A stretch of DNA of 64,000 nt, taken from assembly GCA_024684055.1 (NCBI GenBank), contig JAIKXN010000239.1:1-64000 (forward strand). The letters run 5' to 3'. Below, piece by piece: positions 28,902-38,665 of this stretch (within the stretch, counting starts at the first letter, position 1; the number at the start of each line of letters is the position of its first letter). The stretch comes from Lachnospiraceae bacterium (GTDB taxonomy: Bacteria > Bacillota > Clostridia > Lachnospirales > Lachnospiraceae). The position numbers and the translations under genes were made by a program. A model generated the notes under the pieces. It saw only the letters and a program-made list of their open reading frames with translations, ran no database searches and was not told the origin of the DNA.

Positions 28902-30440
28902 ATGTTCAGTTATGTTTTTTCCGGAACTGTTCTGGGAATAGACAGTTTCATTGTAAAAGTTGAGACGGATGCTTCGAGCGGACTTCCGTCTTTTGATATG
29001 GTTGGATTGCTTAATTCCGAAGTAAGAGAAGCAAAAGAGAGAGTTAAAGTTGCTTTAAAGAATAATGGATTTACAATTCCGCCTTTACGTGTCACAGTTA
29101 ATCTATCGCCTGCTGATATAAGAAAAGACGGGACCAAGTTTGATCTTCCGATTGCTGTTTCTTTTCTTATTGCGCTTGGAGAAATCACTCAGGAATCAGT
29201 TGAGAAAATCCTTTTTCTCGGAGAACTTGGCTTGAACGGAGAATTGCGATTCGTAAAGGGTGTTCTTCCGATTGCGCTTGAAGCGAAAAAAGAAGGATTC
29301 GATAAAATCATTCTTCCGAGAGCCAATGCATATGAAGCGGCTGCTGTGGAAGGGATAAAAGTTTATGGAATGGAAAGTCTTCTTGATGTTGTAAGATTTC
29401 TTTCTTTGGATGAAAAAGAACAAAAAGAAGATTACAAAGAAACGAAAATTAATATTAAGAAGCTGTTTGGAAGTAATCAGTTAAATTACACTCTTGATTT
29501 TAATGAAATAGCCGGACAGAAGGAATTAAAAAGAGCGTGCCTTCTTGCAGCGGCGGGTTTCCATCATATGCTTTTTGTCGGTCCGCCGGGATGCGGCAAA
29601 ACTATGGCAGCAAAAAGAATTCCTACGATACTTCCACCTCTTTCTTATGAGGAAAGTCTTGAAGTAAGCAAGATTTATTCAGTAGCAGGATTTATAAAAG
29701 AGTTTGATTCTCTTGTTACGAAAAGGCCATATTATTCGCCTCATCATACGATTACGGAAACGGCGCTGTCTGGAGGCGGAGCTGTTCCGAAACCGGGAGT
29801 CATATCATTGTCTCACAGAGGAGTTTTATTTCTTGATGAGGCGGTTCACTTCGATAAAAAAGTTCTTGAAATTCTAAGGCAGCCGCTGGAAGACCGTAAA
29901 ATAGTCATAAGCAGAAGTACGGGTACATTCGAGTATCCTTCTGATTTCATTCTGGTTGCTGCCATCAATCCGTGTCCCTGCGGATATTATCCCGACAGAA
30001 ACAAATGCAACTGTACGCCGGTTCAGATTAAGAATTATCTGGATAAATTATCAGGTCCGATTCTTGATCGAATCGATCTTTGCGTACAGGGTGAAGCCAT
30101 AGATTTTGAGAATCTTAATTCAAAGATTGAAGATGAAGAGAGCTCTGCTTCGATGAGAGAAAAGATCTTTAAAGCAAGAGAAATACAGAATAAGAGATTT
30201 ACCGGTTCGGCTATCAGGTTTAATGGCGAGATGACCGTTCATGAGATAAAGAAATTCTGCGTGCTTGATAAAAGCAATGAATTGTTTCTTGAGAAAGCAT
30301 TTAAAAATATGAATCTCAGTGCGAGAGCATATCATAAGATTTTAAGAGTTGCGAGAACGATTGCGGATGTTGACGGTGAAACAAATATTCAAAGAAAACA
30401 TCTGGCTGAAGCATTGAATTACAGAATGAATATTAAGTGA
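28902..30440 (+). CDS. YifB/ComM family Mg-chelatase-like AAA ATPase
   Basis: 'IVKVETDASSGLPSFDMVGL', 'LRVTVNLSPADIRKDGTKFDLPIAV', 'MLFVGPPGCGKTMAAKRIPTILPPL', 'AAINPCPCGYYPD'. Confidence 0.94.
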   Translation: MFSYVFSGTVLGIDSFIVKVETDASSGLPSFDMVGLLNSEVREAKERVKVALKNNGFTIPPLRVTVNLSPADIRKDGTKFDLPIAVSFLIALGEITQESVEKILFLGELGLNGELRFVKGVLPIALEAKKEGFDKIILPRANAYEAAAVEGIKVYGMESLLDVVRFLSLDEKEQKEDYKETKINIKKLFGSNQLNYTLDFNEIAGQKELKRACLLAAAGFHHMLFVGPPGCGKTMAAKRIPTILPPLSYEESLEVSKIYSVAGFIKEFDSLVTKRPYYSPHHTITETALSGGGAVPKPGVISLSHRGVLFLDEAVHFDKKVLEILRQPLEDRKIVISRSTGTFEYPSDFILVAAINPCPCGYYPDRNKCNCTPVQIKNYLDKLSGPILDRIDLCVQGEAIDFENLNSKIEDEESSASMREKIFKAREIQNKRFTGSAIRFNGEMTVHEIKKFCVLDKSNELFLEKAFKNMNLSARAYHKILRVARTIADVDGETNIQRKHLAEALNYRMNIK

Positions 30441-30580
30441 TAAGTATTTGGCTGAAGCATTGAATTACAATAATATAAAGTGATAAGTATTTGGCTGAAG
30501 TATTTGAATCACGGAATGAATAAAAAGTGACAAGTATTTGGCACAAGCTTTGAATTACAGAATGAATATTAAGTGATAAT
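30404..30580 (+). repeat. tandem degenerate copies of the comM-like gene 3' end continuing past its stop codon
   Basis: Four copies of ggctgaagcattgaattacagaatgaatattaagtgataagtattt (about 43-47 bp), starting near 30404, 30450, 30493 and 30540. Confidence 0.92.
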
Positions 30581-30588
30581 GGAGGAAA

Positions 30589-31761
30589 ATGAAAGAAATT
30601 ACAAATGAAGATATATATGCTTATATCTACAAAAATAAAGGCTTGGCTTTAAACTCGGCGAAAATATTATGTAAACTATTTGGCGGATTTGAAAATCTTG
30701 CCCATACAGATTTTAAGGACCTTTACACCGACAGTTTGATCAACGGAATTAAGGATGATGACGCTGTAAATTGCGCAAAATTAAATCTTATAAAGATCAA
30801 AAATATAACCGAATCTATTCAAAAAGAAGAGAATTTCCTTAAGGAAGAAGCGGTGTTATTTTATGAGAAATTAAATGAAAAAGGGATTAAATGGACACAT
30901 GTTAACAGTAAAGATTATCCGGAAAGGCTTCTTCAGATACATGATTCTCCTTTGATCCTTTATTATAAGGGAGAGTTGATAAGAGAGGATATTCCGTCTG
31001 TTGCGATTATAGGAGCAAGGAACTGTTCGGTATACGGGGAGAAAACTGCAGTTATGTTTGGAAAGGAACTTGCCATGGCAGGCGTTCAGATAATTAGCGG
31101 AATGGCAAGAGGCGTAGACGGGATTGCGCAAAGAAGTGCGATTAATGCAAACGGTTCGACGTTTGGAATTTTAGGCTGCGGAATAGATATTGTATATCCG
31201 AGAGACAATGATGATATATTTAAAAGCATTACCAAATCGGGCGGGCTTATAAGCGAATATCCTCCGGGCGTTCAGCCGTTAAGACAATTCTTTCCTCAAA
31301 GAAACAGAATAATATCGGGACTTTCGGATATCGTGCTTGTTGTGGAAGCGAGAAGAAAAAGCGGAACATATATTACTGTTACGCAGGCTTTGGAACAGGG
31401 AAGAGAAGTTTTTGCGGTTCCGGGAAGGATAACGGATTCCTTGTCTGAAGGGTGTAACCGTCTTATTGGCTCAGGATCGGGTGTGGCGGATTGCGCCGAA
31501 AGCGTGCTTGAATGTCTTAGATTAAAATACAAATTCGATAATTTCTCTGAAATAAAACGAAATAAAAACAACACAGATAATTTATCGGATTTAAGAAAGA
31601 AAATCATGGAAACAATAAAGGATGACGGGAAAACTCTTTCCCTGATAGCTGACAGTCTTTCCACAAATATATCCGTTGAAGAACTGACTTCAGAACTTGT
31701 GGAGATGGAGACTGACGGAATACTGGTGAAAATCGGTAATATGTATTATAATAAATTGTGA
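30589..31761 (+). CDS. dprA: DNA-processing protein DprA
   Basis: 'VAIIGARNCSVYGEKTA', 'IISGMARGVDGIAQRSAI', 'GILGCGIDIVYPRDN', 'FFPQRNRIISGLSDIVLVVEAR'. Confidence 0.95.
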   Translation: MKEITNEDIYAYIYKNKGLALNSAKILCKLFGGFENLAHTDFKDLYTDSLINGIKDDDAVNCAKLNLIKIKNITESIQKEENFLKEEAVLFYEKLNEKGIKWTHVNSKDYPERLLQIHDSPLILYYKGELIREDIPSVAIIGARNCSVYGEKTAVMFGKELAMAGVQIISGMARGVDGIAQRSAINANGSTFGILGCGIDIVYPRDNDDIFKSITKSGGLISEYPPGVQPLRQFFPQRNRIISGLSDIVLVVEARRKSGTYITVTQALEQGREVFAVPGRITDSLSEGCNRLIGSGSGVADCAESVLECLRLKYKFDNFSEIKRNKNNTDNLSDLRKKIMETIKDDGKTLSLIADSLSTNISVEELTSELVEMETDGILVKIGNMYYNKL

Positions 31762-31816
31762 TTTAAAAATTCCGAAGCAATATATATTGTGTTTTTACCA
31801 ATATTTTACGGTTGAA

Positions 31817-32635
31817 ATGTACGATTACGAATATATAAAAAATAAAGTAAATATTCCTTTATCGATTCTTGATGAAATCGATTCGAGCAATGAAGAAGCA
31901 AAAAGAAGAATAAAATCCGGTGAAAAGGATGATTTTGTGATTGTTGCAAGAAAACAGACAGCAGGTAAAGGCAGAAAAGGAAGAAGCTTTTATTCGCCAA
32001 AGGATACGGGCATATATCTTACATTCACGCATTTTACTTCTTCATCCGTTGAAGAAAGTCTGTCGGTAACAATTGCTTCAAGTGTTATAGTTTATCGTGT
32101 GTTAAAAGAGGTTCTCGGGACTGACTGCAAGATTAAATGGGTTAACGATCTGTATTTTTGTGAAAGAAAAGTCTGCGGGATTCTTTGCGAATGGGCTATG
32201 GGAAATGAAAGTGAAGGAATCTGTAATGCCGTAGTGACCGGCATAGGAATTAATATTTCCACTGAGGACTTTCCCGATGAGATCAGACAAAAAGCGGGTT
32301 GTCTCATAAATGAGAAAACAGTTTTTGAAAACGAGAGCAGAGATAATAAAGATTACCCGGAACGAAAAGGAAGTTATGCCGATGAAATTGTTTCCGGAAT
32401 AATTAACGGATTAAAAAACTTTTTTAACGAAAACAATCTTTCTCTTTATATGGATGATTACAGGAAGAATTCAATGGTTCTAGGAAGGAAGGTTGAGCTT
32501 TCGGGGGCTGAAGGAGTTTTTGCGAAAGGACTTGCTTCGGCTTTTACCGATAAAGGCGAACTTGTGATCACCATGGATGACGGGACGAAAAGGAATGTCG
32601 ACTCAGGGGAGATCAGTCTTATATTTGCAGATTAA
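31817..32635 (+). CDS. birA: biotin--[acetyl-CoA-carboxylase] ligase
   Basis: 'DEIDSSNEEAKRRI', 'ARKQTAGKGRKGRSFYSPKDTGIYLTF', 'IKWVNDLYFCERKVCGILCE', 'VTGIGINIS'. No N-terminal HTH. Confidence 0.9.
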   Translation: MYDYEYIKNKVNIPLSILDEIDSSNEEAKRRIKSGEKDDFVIVARKQTAGKGRKGRSFYSPKDTGIYLTFTHFTSSSVEESLSVTIASSVIVYRVLKEVLGTDCKIKWVNDLYFCERKVCGILCEWAMGNESEGICNAVVTGIGINISTEDFPDEIRQKAGCLINEKTVFENESRDNKDYPERKGSYADEIVSGIINGLKNFFNENNLSLYMDDYRKNSMVLGRKVELSGAEGVFAKGLASAFTDKGELVITMDDGTKRNVDSGEISLIFAD

Positions 32636-32659
32636 TTTAACGAAAACGAGGGAAGTGAC

Positions 32660-33283
32660 TTGAAAAAATGTGTTATAGTCGGCAGTGCGATAATAAATAA
32701 TTACGAGAAGATAAAAGAATATCTTACGGATGATTTCTTTTACGTTTACTGCGACGGCGGACTTAAACATCTTGAAAAGCTGAATAGAAAACCAGATCTT
32801 ATCGTCGGTGATTTTGATTCGCATGAAAATCCTCATATGGATGTTGAAACAATAGTGCTTCCCTGCGAAAAGGATGATACCGATACATGCCATGCTCTGA
32901 AAGTATGCATTGAAAAAGGATTTGATGATTTTCTTCTTATAGGCTGCATAGGCGAGAGACTCGACCATACTCTCGGAAATGTATCGCTTCTTTTAATGAT
33001 AAAAAGTCTTGGACTTAAGGGCAAAATTATTGACGATTATTCCGAGATGGAAGCTGTCAGCGAAGAAGGCTTATATATTGATTCAAAATTTTCTTTCTTT
33101 TCGCTGCTGACCTTGTCGGATAAATGTGAAGGGATAAACATCCGCGATGCAAAATATCCGCTTGAAAATGCGGCAATCGAAAGTGTGTATCAGTACGGTG
33201 TCAGCAATGAAGTCAAAGCAGGATGCGAAAAAGCTTTTGTATCATGCAAATCCGGCAATCTTTTACTGATTCGGGTATTTTGA
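32660..33283 (+). CDS. thiN: thiamine diphosphokinase
   Basis: 'CDGGLKHLEKLNRKPDLIVGDFDSHE', 'DDTDTCHALKVCIEKGFDDFLLIGCIGERLDHTLGNVSLL'. Confidence 0.9.
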   Translation: MKKCVIVGSAIINNYEKIKEYLTDDFFYVYCDGGLKHLEKLNRKPDLIVGDFDSHENPHMDVETIVLPCEKDDTDTCHALKVCIEKGFDDFLLIGCIGERLDHTLGNVSLLLMIKSLGLKGKIIDDYSEMEAVSEEGLYIDSKFSFFSLLTLSDKCEGINIRDAKYPLENAAIESVYQYGVSNEVKAGCEKAFVSCKSGNLLLIRVF

Positions 33284-33454
33284 TATATTCATGAAAAAAG
33301 AACTGTATTTTATTCGGTATTTTGATATATTCATGAAAAAAGAACTGTATTTGATTCGGTTTTTTGAAATATTCATGAAAAAAGAACTGTATTTGATTCG
33401 GTTTTTGAAATATTCATGAAAAAAGAACTGTATTTGATTCGGGTATTTTGATTT
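33265..33454 (+). repeat. tandem repeat array beginning in the thiN 3' end (about 42-bp unit)
   Basis: Repeated (gattcgg(g)tattttgatatattcatgaaaaaagaactgtattt); first and last copies both read gattcgggtattttgat. Confidence 0.92.
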
Positions 33455-33575
33455 ATACATTTGTAAAGATATATATTTTATCAGAGTATTATTTTCAGTT
33501 TTTGATATTGATAAATTTTTGGCTTTTCTTAGTTTTCAGGAAATAGTTTTATTTGTAATATACAGGGGAATTGTT

Positions 33576-34670
33576 ATGAAACGGGACGATGATTTTTATA
33601 ATGTTGAATCCGATGAATCCGGCAGACCGTTAATCGGTGCAGCGCTCTTGTTTTCCGGAGTGATTGTGGGATTAATAATTATCGTTGTTCTCATTGTCAA
33701 CAGAGATAATCTTAAATTCGGAAAAGATAAAGATATTCCTCAGGCTTCATCAAAATCGGAAGGATATGTAAATCTTGATGATTATATTTCGGGCAGCGAT
33801 AAGGTATCCGATGATCTTGATATATGGAATGAATATCTGGATGATAAAGAAAAGGAAGAACCGGTTGTGATTGCTGAAGAACCGGAAGAACCGAAGGAAG
33901 AAGATCTTTCAGAGGGCGGAACCAAAACAAAGGTGAAAAAGAGCGACGGCAGTGAGGTCTGGCTTAAGATCAACAAATATCTTGCTCCGAACGAGCTTGA
34001 CAATGCCGCTTTTGTTTTAAAGAACGGTCGTCTTGATTACTATGTTGACGGGGAAAAGGTATCGCATACCGGCATTATCGTAGACAAAAACGATGACTTT
34101 GTGGATTTTGCCAAAGTTAAAAGAGACAATATAGACTTTGTTTTTATCAAACTCGGCCAGAGAGGATATAACACCGGTAACCTTTCGCTTGACGATAACT
34201 TCTATTCGAATTTAAAGAATGCACAAGATGCGGGACTTCATACAGGCGTGCTTTTCTTTTCGCAGGCTGTGACAACGGAAGAAGCTCAGGAAGAAGCCCA
34301 GTTTGTCCTGGATTCTCTCGGAGAAGAAAAGATTGATTATCCCGTATGCTTTTATATGGATTATATTCCCAATGACAAAGCAAGAGTGGAAGACACAACG
34401 CCCGAAGAAAAGACCACCGTTTCGAGAGCTTTTATGGATAAGATAAACGAGGCGGGACTTAACTGTATTCTTTACGGCAACAAGGAATGGCTTCTCTGCA
34501 ACATGAATTATACTTCGATATCATATTATGACATTATGCTTGATCAGGAAGAGGAACTCCCTGATTTTCCATACAGGTTCAAGATGTGGAAATATGCAAC
34601 GGATGACGTTGCGGGAGTAAGCGGAAAGTCGGAGATGATTATTTCGTTTATTGATTATTCTGTTAAATAA
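33576..34670 (+). CDS. membrane-anchored GH25 (lysozyme)-like protein
   Basis: N-terminal TM; 'DFVFIKLGQRGYNTGNLSLDDNFYSNLKNAQDAGLHTGVLFFSQAVTTEEAQEEAQFVL...YPVCFYMDY' resembles the GH25 fold. Start at 33576 after 'cagggga'. Confidence 0.75.
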   Translation: MKRDDDFYNVESDESGRPLIGAALLFSGVIVGLIIIVVLIVNRDNLKFGKDKDIPQASSKSEGYVNLDDYISGSDKVSDDLDIWNEYLDDKEKEEPVVIAEEPEEPKEEDLSEGGTKTKVKKSDGSEVWLKINKYLAPNELDNAAFVLKNGRLDYYVDGEKVSHTGIIVDKNDDFVDFAKVKRDNIDFVFIKLGQRGYNTGNLSLDDNFYSNLKNAQDAGLHTGVLFFSQAVTTEEAQEEAQFVLDSLGEEKIDYPVCFYMDYIPNDKARVEDTTPEEKTTVSRAFMDKINEAGLNCILYGNKEWLLCNMNYTSISYYDIMLDQEEELPDFPYRFKMWKYATDDVAGVSGKSEMIISFIDYSVK

Positions 34671-34809
34671 GCGAATCAGAACCATTTTGCAAAGTCGGGA
34701 AAAAATTTCGGGTAAGGAAAATTTTTGAAATTTTTGCTTGAATTATCATAATTCTTATTATAAAATGTTTTAGTATTAACGCTTTAAAAACCAATTAGGA
34801 GGAAAATAT

Positions 34810-35367
34810 ATGATTTCAGCCGGAGATTTTAGAAACGGTGTTACTATTGAGTTGGAAGGTAATGTTTACCAGATTATTGAATTCCAGCACGTTAAACCGG
34901 GTAAGGGTGCTGCTTTTGTCAGAACCAAGCTTAAAAACATCAAGAACGGCGGCGTAGTTGAAAAAACTTTCAGACCTACGGAAAAATGTCCTCAGGCACG
35001 TATTGATCGTAAGGATATGCAGTATCTTTATGCAGACGGTGATATGTATAACTTCATGGACACTGAAACATATGAGCAGATCGCATTAAGTCAGGACGAG
35101 ATCGGTGATGCTCTTAAGTTTGTTAAAGAGAACGAAATGGTTAAAATGCTTTCCCACAACGGACAGGTATTTTCTGTTGAGCCTCCTCTTTTCGTAGAAC
35201 TTGAAATCACAGAGACAGAACCCGGATTCAAGGGTGATACAGCTACAGGTGCTTCAAAACCCGCTATCGTTGAGACAGGAGCTCAGGTTATGGTTCCCCT
35301 CTTCGTTGAAATCGGTGAAAAGATTAAAATTGATACAAGAACCGGCGAATATCTTTCCAGAGTTTAA
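34810..35367 (+). CDS. efp: elongation factor P
   Basis: '[59 protein letters not shown]'. Confidence 0.97.
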   Translation: MISAGDFRNGVTIELEGNVYQIIEFQHVKPGKGAAFVRTKLKNIKNGGVVEKTFRPTEKCPQARIDRKDMQYLYADGDMYNFMDTETYEQIALSQDEIGDALKFVKENEMVKMLSHNGQVFSVEPPLFVELEITETEPGFKGDTATGASKPAIVETGAQVMVPLFVEIGEKIKIDTRTGEYLSRV

Positions 35368-35393
35368 TTTTTAATCGAAATAAATCAGCTTAC

Positions 35394-35437
35394 AAGACGA
35401 TGAATATAAGAAAATTATTCATCGTCTTTTTATTTTG
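35394..35437 (+). terminator. intrinsic terminator after efp
   Basis: aagacgatgaata-taagaaaat-tattcatcgtctttttatttt. Confidence 0.85.
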
Positions 35438-35507
35438 TTTTTCAGGTTTTCTTTTAAAGGTATGGGTAAAGGATTATCGCCGCGGTTTAGAATTGGAGGA
35501 TTACAAT

Positions 35508-36404
35508 ATGGATTATAAAATGTTTAAAGAATGCATACTTGATGGTATGAAAGAAAGATTTGCAGACAACGAATTTGAATACAAAGAGGTATTGAAAAAC
35601 AACGGAGTGAAACTTGACGGGCTTGTTGTAAAGACAAGCGGCAACAGATTATTTCCGACCGTATATGTGAACGATTATTATTCTATGTTTGAAAAAAGCA
35701 ATGATATGTGTTCAATTTGCGACATGATAGAAAACGTTATAAGGGATAATACAGTCGAAGGAAACATTGACGTGGATTCCCTTATTGATTTTGAAAGCGT
35801 AAAAGACAGGATAGTATTTAAGCTTATCAATTTTGAAAAGAATGCCGAGCTTCTTGAAAATGTTCCTTACAAAAAGTTCCTTGATCTCGCAATCGTTTAT
35901 TACATTCTTATCGGCGAAGAAGCTTTCAATAACGGTTCGATTCTGATCAACAATTCACATATTAAGATGTGGGGCAAAAGCGTTGAAGATATTGATGCCA
36001 TTGCAAAGGAAAACGCACCTGAACTATTGAAAGCGGATATTAAAAGCATTGAAGAAACATTAAAGGCGCTCCTTCCCGGGGAGGAAAATATCGAAGAAGA
36101 TTTATTATCCGGAGGATGCAACATGTATGTGCTTTCGAATGACAAGAATATGTTTGGCGCGTCTGTACTTTTGTACGATAATGTTATGAGTCAGTTTAAG
36201 GATATCGTAAAAGGGGATATGTTTATACTTCCTTCCAGTGTGCATGAGGTAATCATGATTCCGTCAATGCTCGTGGATGAGATTTCAAGACTCGATGAAA
36301 TGATCTGCGAGGTTAATGAAACCCAGGTACCGGTAACGGATATTTTATCCGATCATGCATATATTTACAATTTTGAAAAGCGATGCATCACATGTGCATC
36401 ATAA
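35508..36404 (+). CDS. DUF5688 family protein
   Basis: 'MDYKMFKECILDGMKERF...VTVKTSGN'-type N-terminus and 'MYVLSNDKNMFGASVLLYDNVMSQF...FILPSSVHEVIMIP'. Start at 35508 after ttggagga; the track start at 35400 is in the efp terminator. Confidence 0.75.
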   Translation: MDYKMFKECILDGMKERFADNEFEYKEVLKNNGVKLDGLVVKTSGNRLFPTVYVNDYYSMFEKSNDMCSICDMIENVIRDNTVEGNIDVDSLIDFESVKDRIVFKLINFEKNAELLENVPYKKFLDLAIVYYILIGEEAFNNGSILINNSHIKMWGKSVEDIDAIAKENAPELLKADIKSIEETLKALLPGEENIEEDLLSGGCNMYVLSNDKNMFGASVLLYDNVMSQFKDIVKGDMFILPSSVHEVIMIPSMLVDEISRLDEMICEVNETQVPVTDILSDHAYIYNFEKRCITCAS

Positions 36405-36522
36405 TACTAAAAAATGCTTATTTTATAGCGCTTGACATATTGTTCACAAAGACTAAAAAAGTAGACAAATGAAGCCGAAAGTGTTAGAATACTCTCGTAT
36501 GTTTTGGTCCTAGGATTGAATC

Positions 36523-36594
36523 GCACTCGTAGTCTAATGGATAGAATATTGGCCTCCGACGCCAAGGATGCAGGTTCGATTCCTGTCGGGTGCA
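36523..36594 (+). tRNA. tRNA-Arg (CCG anticodon)
   Basis: Acceptor GCACTCG/CGGGTGC, anticodon stem TTGGC/GCCAA with loop CTCCGAC, T-loop TTCGATT. Confidence 0.88.
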
Positions 36595-36626
36595 TACGAG
36601 GTTATTCGGATTGGGAGTTTTATTAT

Positions 36627-37877
36627 ATGAAAGATAATTCAAAATCCTTACTTGAAAAAGTCTGGGTTATTGTTAAGAAAAATATACTTGTTTCGGCAAC
36701 TTTGGTCTTTGTGGTTGTACTTATTCTTGTTTCGCTCGGACTTGTAGCGGCTACCAGAATAAGGGAAAACAAAGCAAGGCAGCGTGCATACGATGCTTTG
36801 TCTGATGAAGAGAAAGCACTTCTTGCTCAGGATTTTACACTTGCAAAAGATGCATACGATTTTGTTAACGAGGCAATGACAAAATATCTTAACGCTCTTG
36901 CCGAAAACGATCAGGAATATTTGAAAAGCTGTCTGTCGGATGTTAATTCCAATGAACTTGATAACATAGCGGTTAAAAGCAAATACATTGATTATTACGA
37001 TAATATTGTCTGCTATACCCAGCAGGGCTACGCCGATGAATCATTCTATGTGTATACAACATACGATCTGCATATCGTTGGCATAGAGACTTCGGTTCCT
37101 GCCGTTATCGGTATTTATTATGCAAAAGATGCAGAAGGCGAATATAAGATTTACAAGAAAAACTACATGAGCAACGAAGTTCTTGAGAATTTCTATATCG
37201 CTTACATGCAGCAGGATGTTCAGGATATTTATAACCAGATTTCACTTTCTTATAACGAAACACTTGAATCCGACGAAAAGCTTTCCGATTTCATTCTTTC
37301 GTATCATGAAATCGTAAACGAGGATATGGTTGCACTTAACGAAGAAAGAGAAAGAATAAGTGCGGAAGAAGATACGGGCACAGAGCCTGCAGGCCCCGTA
37401 AGACAGAATGTAAAAGCGCTTACATCAGTTAATGTCAGATCATCTGATTCCGAAACAGCCGAAAGACTCGGCACGGTAAGCGAAGGAACCGTGATCGTAC
37501 GAGTTGAAGAAAAACTTAACGGCTGGTCAAAGGTTGAATACGAGGGTAAAGAAGCATATATCAAATCCCAGTATCTTCAGGTTGTCGATGAGAACGGAAA
37601 CGTGGTTGAAACAACTCCCGATACGGATAATAACAATAACGGTACGGATACAACTACTACAACAACCGCAACCGGAAATAACAATGACAATGAAACAAAA
37701 TACGTTACAGCGATAGATAATGTAAATATCAGAGCCGAAGCGGATATAGATTCTGAAAGAGTCGGATTTGCTTATAACGGTGACAAGCTTGAATTTGTCG
37801 AGAAACTGTCCAACGGATGGACTAAGATTAAATATAACGGCAAAGATGCTTATGTCAAGACTGACTATGTACAATAA
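36627..37877 (+). CDS. membrane protein with two C-terminal SH3b domains
   Basis: One TM; two SH3b units ('SVNVRSSDSETAERLGTVSEG..' and 'NVNIRAEADIDSERVGFAYNG..') joined by a Thr/Asn linker. The track start at 36504 lies upstream of and runs through the tRNA. Confidence 0.88.
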   Translation: MKDNSKSLLEKVWVIVKKNILVSATLVFVVVLILVSLGLVAATRIRENKARQRAYDALSDEEKALLAQDFTLAKDAYDFVNEAMTKYLNALAENDQEYLKSCLSDVNSNELDNIAVKSKYIDYYDNIVCYTQQGYADESFYVYTTYDLHIVGIETSVPAVIGIYYAKDAEGEYKIYKKNYMSNEVLENFYIAYMQQDVQDIYNQISLSYNETLESDEKLSDFILSYHEIVNEDMVALNEERERISAEEDTGTEPAGPVRQNVKALTSVNVRSSDSETAERLGTVSEGTVIVRVEEKLNGWSKVEYEGKEAYIKSQYLQVVDENGNVVETTPDTDNNNNGTDTTTTTTATGNNNDNETKYVTAIDNVNIRAEADIDSERVGFAYNGDKLEFVEKLSNGWTKIKYNGKDAYVKTDYVQ

Positions 37878-37886
37878 AAATTTCCG

Positions 37887-37926
37887 TAGTGCATAATCCT
37901 TTAACGGTTATGCACTATATTTTTAC
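37887..37926 (+). terminator. intrinsic terminator
   Basis: tagtgcataa-tcctttaacgg-ttatgcacta then tatttttac. Confidence 0.75.
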
Positions 37927-37942
37927 TTACAGGTGATTCACG

Positions 37943-38662
37943 ATGAAAGAAAGCAGGATTAACAAATATATAGCGCTTTGCGGGATATGTTCAAGAAGAG
38001 AAGCGGACGATCTCATTGTTGCGGGGAGAGTCATGATTAACGGCGATAAAGCTGAGCTCGGAAGCAAAGTTAACGAAGGAGACATTGTCACTCTTGACGG
38101 CAAGGAAGTCAAACCAGAAGAGAAAAAAGTTGTTGCTTACTATAAGCCCGTAGGAGTAACCGTTACCGAGGCCGATGTTCATGCCAATATAACATTAAGC
38201 GAAGCTTTCCATTATCCGACCAGACTCACGTATGCGGGAAGACTTGATGAGGAATCCGAAGGCCTTTTGATAATGACTAATGACGGAGACCTTATCCACT
38301 GCATGATGGGCGGTTCTAACAATCATGAAAAAGAATATATTGTCGAAGTTGACAGAGACATAGATCCGATGATTTTTGACAGGATGCGCAAAGGTATTTA
38401 TCTTTTCGATCTTAAAGTCGAAACGAAGCCCTGCAAAGTAGAGCCTGTTGATTCGAAAACATTTAAGATCACGCTCACACAGGGCCTTAACAGGCAGATA
38501 AGACGCATGTGTTTCGAATGCGGACTTGATGTGATCAAACTTAAACGTATCAGGGTATGCAATATATTTCTCGGAGATCTTAAGCCTTCGGAATACAGGG
38601 AAATTGAAGGCGAAGAACTGAAGGAATTGTATGATACAGTTTTTAAATCACCGGAGAACTGA
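37943..38662 (+). CDS. RsuA/RluF-family rRNA pseudouridine synthase
   Basis: S4 'SRINKYIALCGICSRREADDLIVAGRVMINGD'; 'YAGRLDEESEGLLIMTNDGDL'; 'LTQGLNRQIRRMCFECGLDVIKLKRIRV'. Confidence 0.92.
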   Translation: MKESRINKYIALCGICSRREADDLIVAGRVMINGDKAELGSKVNEGDIVTLDGKEVKPEEKKVVAYYKPVGVTVTEADVHANITLSEAFHYPTRLTYAGRLDEESEGLLIMTNDGDLIHCMMGGSNNHEKEYIVEVDRDIDPMIFDRMRKGIYLFDLKVETKPCKVEPVDSKTFKITLTQGLNRQIRRMCFECGLDVIKLKRIRVCNIFLGDLKPSEYREIEGEELKELYDTVFKSPEN

Positions 38663-38665
38663 TTT

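Noticed and set aside
30404-30580. CRISPR array
   Set aside because: Repeats are directly adjacent, diverged, without unique spacers and no cas genes nearby. Same for 33265-33454 and 60690-60836.
33263-33460. Minus-strand 65-aa ORF with SSFFMNISK repeats
   Set aside because: Product of reading the thiN 3' tandem array; no independent support.
35400-35507. Hydrophobic N-terminal extension (MNIRKLFIVFLFCFSGF) of the DUF5688 protein
   Set aside because: It overlaps the efp terminator; a good SD precedes ATG 35508.
36504-36626. Upstream extension of the SH3 protein through the tRNA-Arg gene
   Set aside because: The extension reads through the tRNA; the real start is ATG 36627.
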